From: Patescibacteria group bacterium
GTDB lineage: Bacteria > Patescibacteriota > Minisyncoccia > JAHIHE01
Reading direction: 5' to 3'
Assembly: GCA_018899995.1 (NCBI GenBank)
Contig: JAHIHE010000125.1
Span: forward strand, 1-5,026
Length of the DNA: 5,026 bases
Shown: positions 4,888 to 5,026 of the stretch, one piece after another
How the letters are laid out: each line of letters starts with the position of its first letter
Numbering within the stretch: the stretch's first letter is position 1
Notes under the pieces: generated by a model
Told to the model about the DNA's origin: nothing
The model's input: the letters and a program-made list of their open reading frames with translations, nothing else
The model's database searches: none
Program-made: the position numbers and the translations under genes

Positions 4888-5026
4888 CACTACTGTTGCG
4901 TTAAAAATCAAATAAACAAGCCTGTTTTTGAACTTGATCATTTAAAATATGATCAGATTCAGAAACTAGCGTATTTATAGAGGTTTTTTCAAATTGAGAA
5001 ACTGATAAAATTTGTAGAATTTCATA
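4888..5026 (-). mobile_element. Possible end of an insertion sequence (partial)
   Basis: If the partial minus-strand gene is a transposase, the element should end shortly after its stop. The stretch CACTACTGTTGCGTTAAA (4888-4905) overlaps the stop and looks like a terminal inverted repeat of compact elements of this kind. The other end and the target duplication lie outside the window, so this is an inference. Confidence 0.3.
4901..5026 (-). CDS. C-terminal fragment of a minus-strand protein, possibly a transposase (partial)
   Basis: On the minus strand the frame is open from the right edge to a TAA at 4903-4901, giving 41 C-terminal residues from YEILQILSVSQFEKT to QACLFDF. The start lies beyond the window. 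The composition looks protein-like, and the ending with a hydrophobic helix, then a variable stretch, then Gln-x-x-LF-Asp-Phe resembles the tails of some IS4/IS5-type DDE transposases. That likeness is from memory of the family and is weak, because none of the catalytic DDE region is in the window. The gene converges on the acetyltransferase, with stops 28 bases apart. A forward frame over the same bases is shorter and lacks a start codon. Confidence 0.5.
   Translation of the reverse strand, partial: YEILQILSVSQFEKTSINTLVSESDHILNDQVQKQACLFDF

Noticed and set aside
4930..4960. Inverted repeat around TGATCAT/ATGATCA (10 of 12 positions, seven-base loop)
   Set aside because: It lies inside the probable minus-strand coding region, with no T-run after it, so a terminator or operator is not supported.
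4873..4980. Forward frame continuing in phase after the GNAT stop, as if the gene were longer
   Set aside because: It has no start codon and overlaps the minus-strand frame, which is longer and open to the edge.

Overview
The window looks like part of a small-genome bacterium of the Candidate Phyla Radiation (Patescibacteria, perhaps Parcubacteria). This is inferred from compact single genes, short hypothetical proteins, AT-rich spacers full of short degenerate tandem repeats, and frequent weak or absent Shine-Dalgarno sites. TGA is used as a stop (small gene on the minus strand), so the UGA-glycine code of some CPR lineages does not apply. No marker gene here proves the lineage.

Layout. Bases 2-166 are the 3' end of an unrecognised gene. 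A sigma70-type promoter follows (185-212). A 140-base leader holds two opposed arrays of an octamer, which together can fold into a 27-position hairpin ending just before the start codon of ppsA, phosphoenolpyruvate synthase (357-2936). This is the main gene and appears catalytically complete. It carries two oddities: a repeat-containing N-terminal extension, and an in-frame insertion of about 28 residues in the C-terminal domain. The insertion contains a small palindrome flanked by near-identical 15-base repeats.

Between ppsA and the next, convergent gene (2937-3124) lies a four-armed palindrome (3004-3075) and a terminator for the minus-strand gene. That gene (3125-3343, minus) encodes a 72-residue protein with a CxxC motif, and has a near-consensus promoter and strong ribosome binding site. 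A back-to-back promoter points right towards tRNA-Ser(GGA) (3499-3586). Five tandem heptamers end three bases before the tRNA 5' end.

Right part. A Nudix hydrolase (3697-4275) follows the tRNA, preceded by a dyad directly before its ribosome binding site. A GNAT acetyltransferase (4366-4872) comes next. The window ends in the C-terminal part of a minus-strand reading frame (4901-5026), open to the edge. Its ending and the sequence beyond its stop suggest the terminus of an insertion sequence, but this is tentative.

Functional links are loose. PEP synthase connects pyruvate and PEP; the Nudix and GNAT proteins are general housekeeping or tailoring enzymes with unknown substrates. I see no defence system, CRISPR array or clear new multi-gene system. 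The most unusual content is the repeat architecture: different short-period arrays and palindromes at a gene leader, inside a coding region, between convergent genes and against a tRNA.
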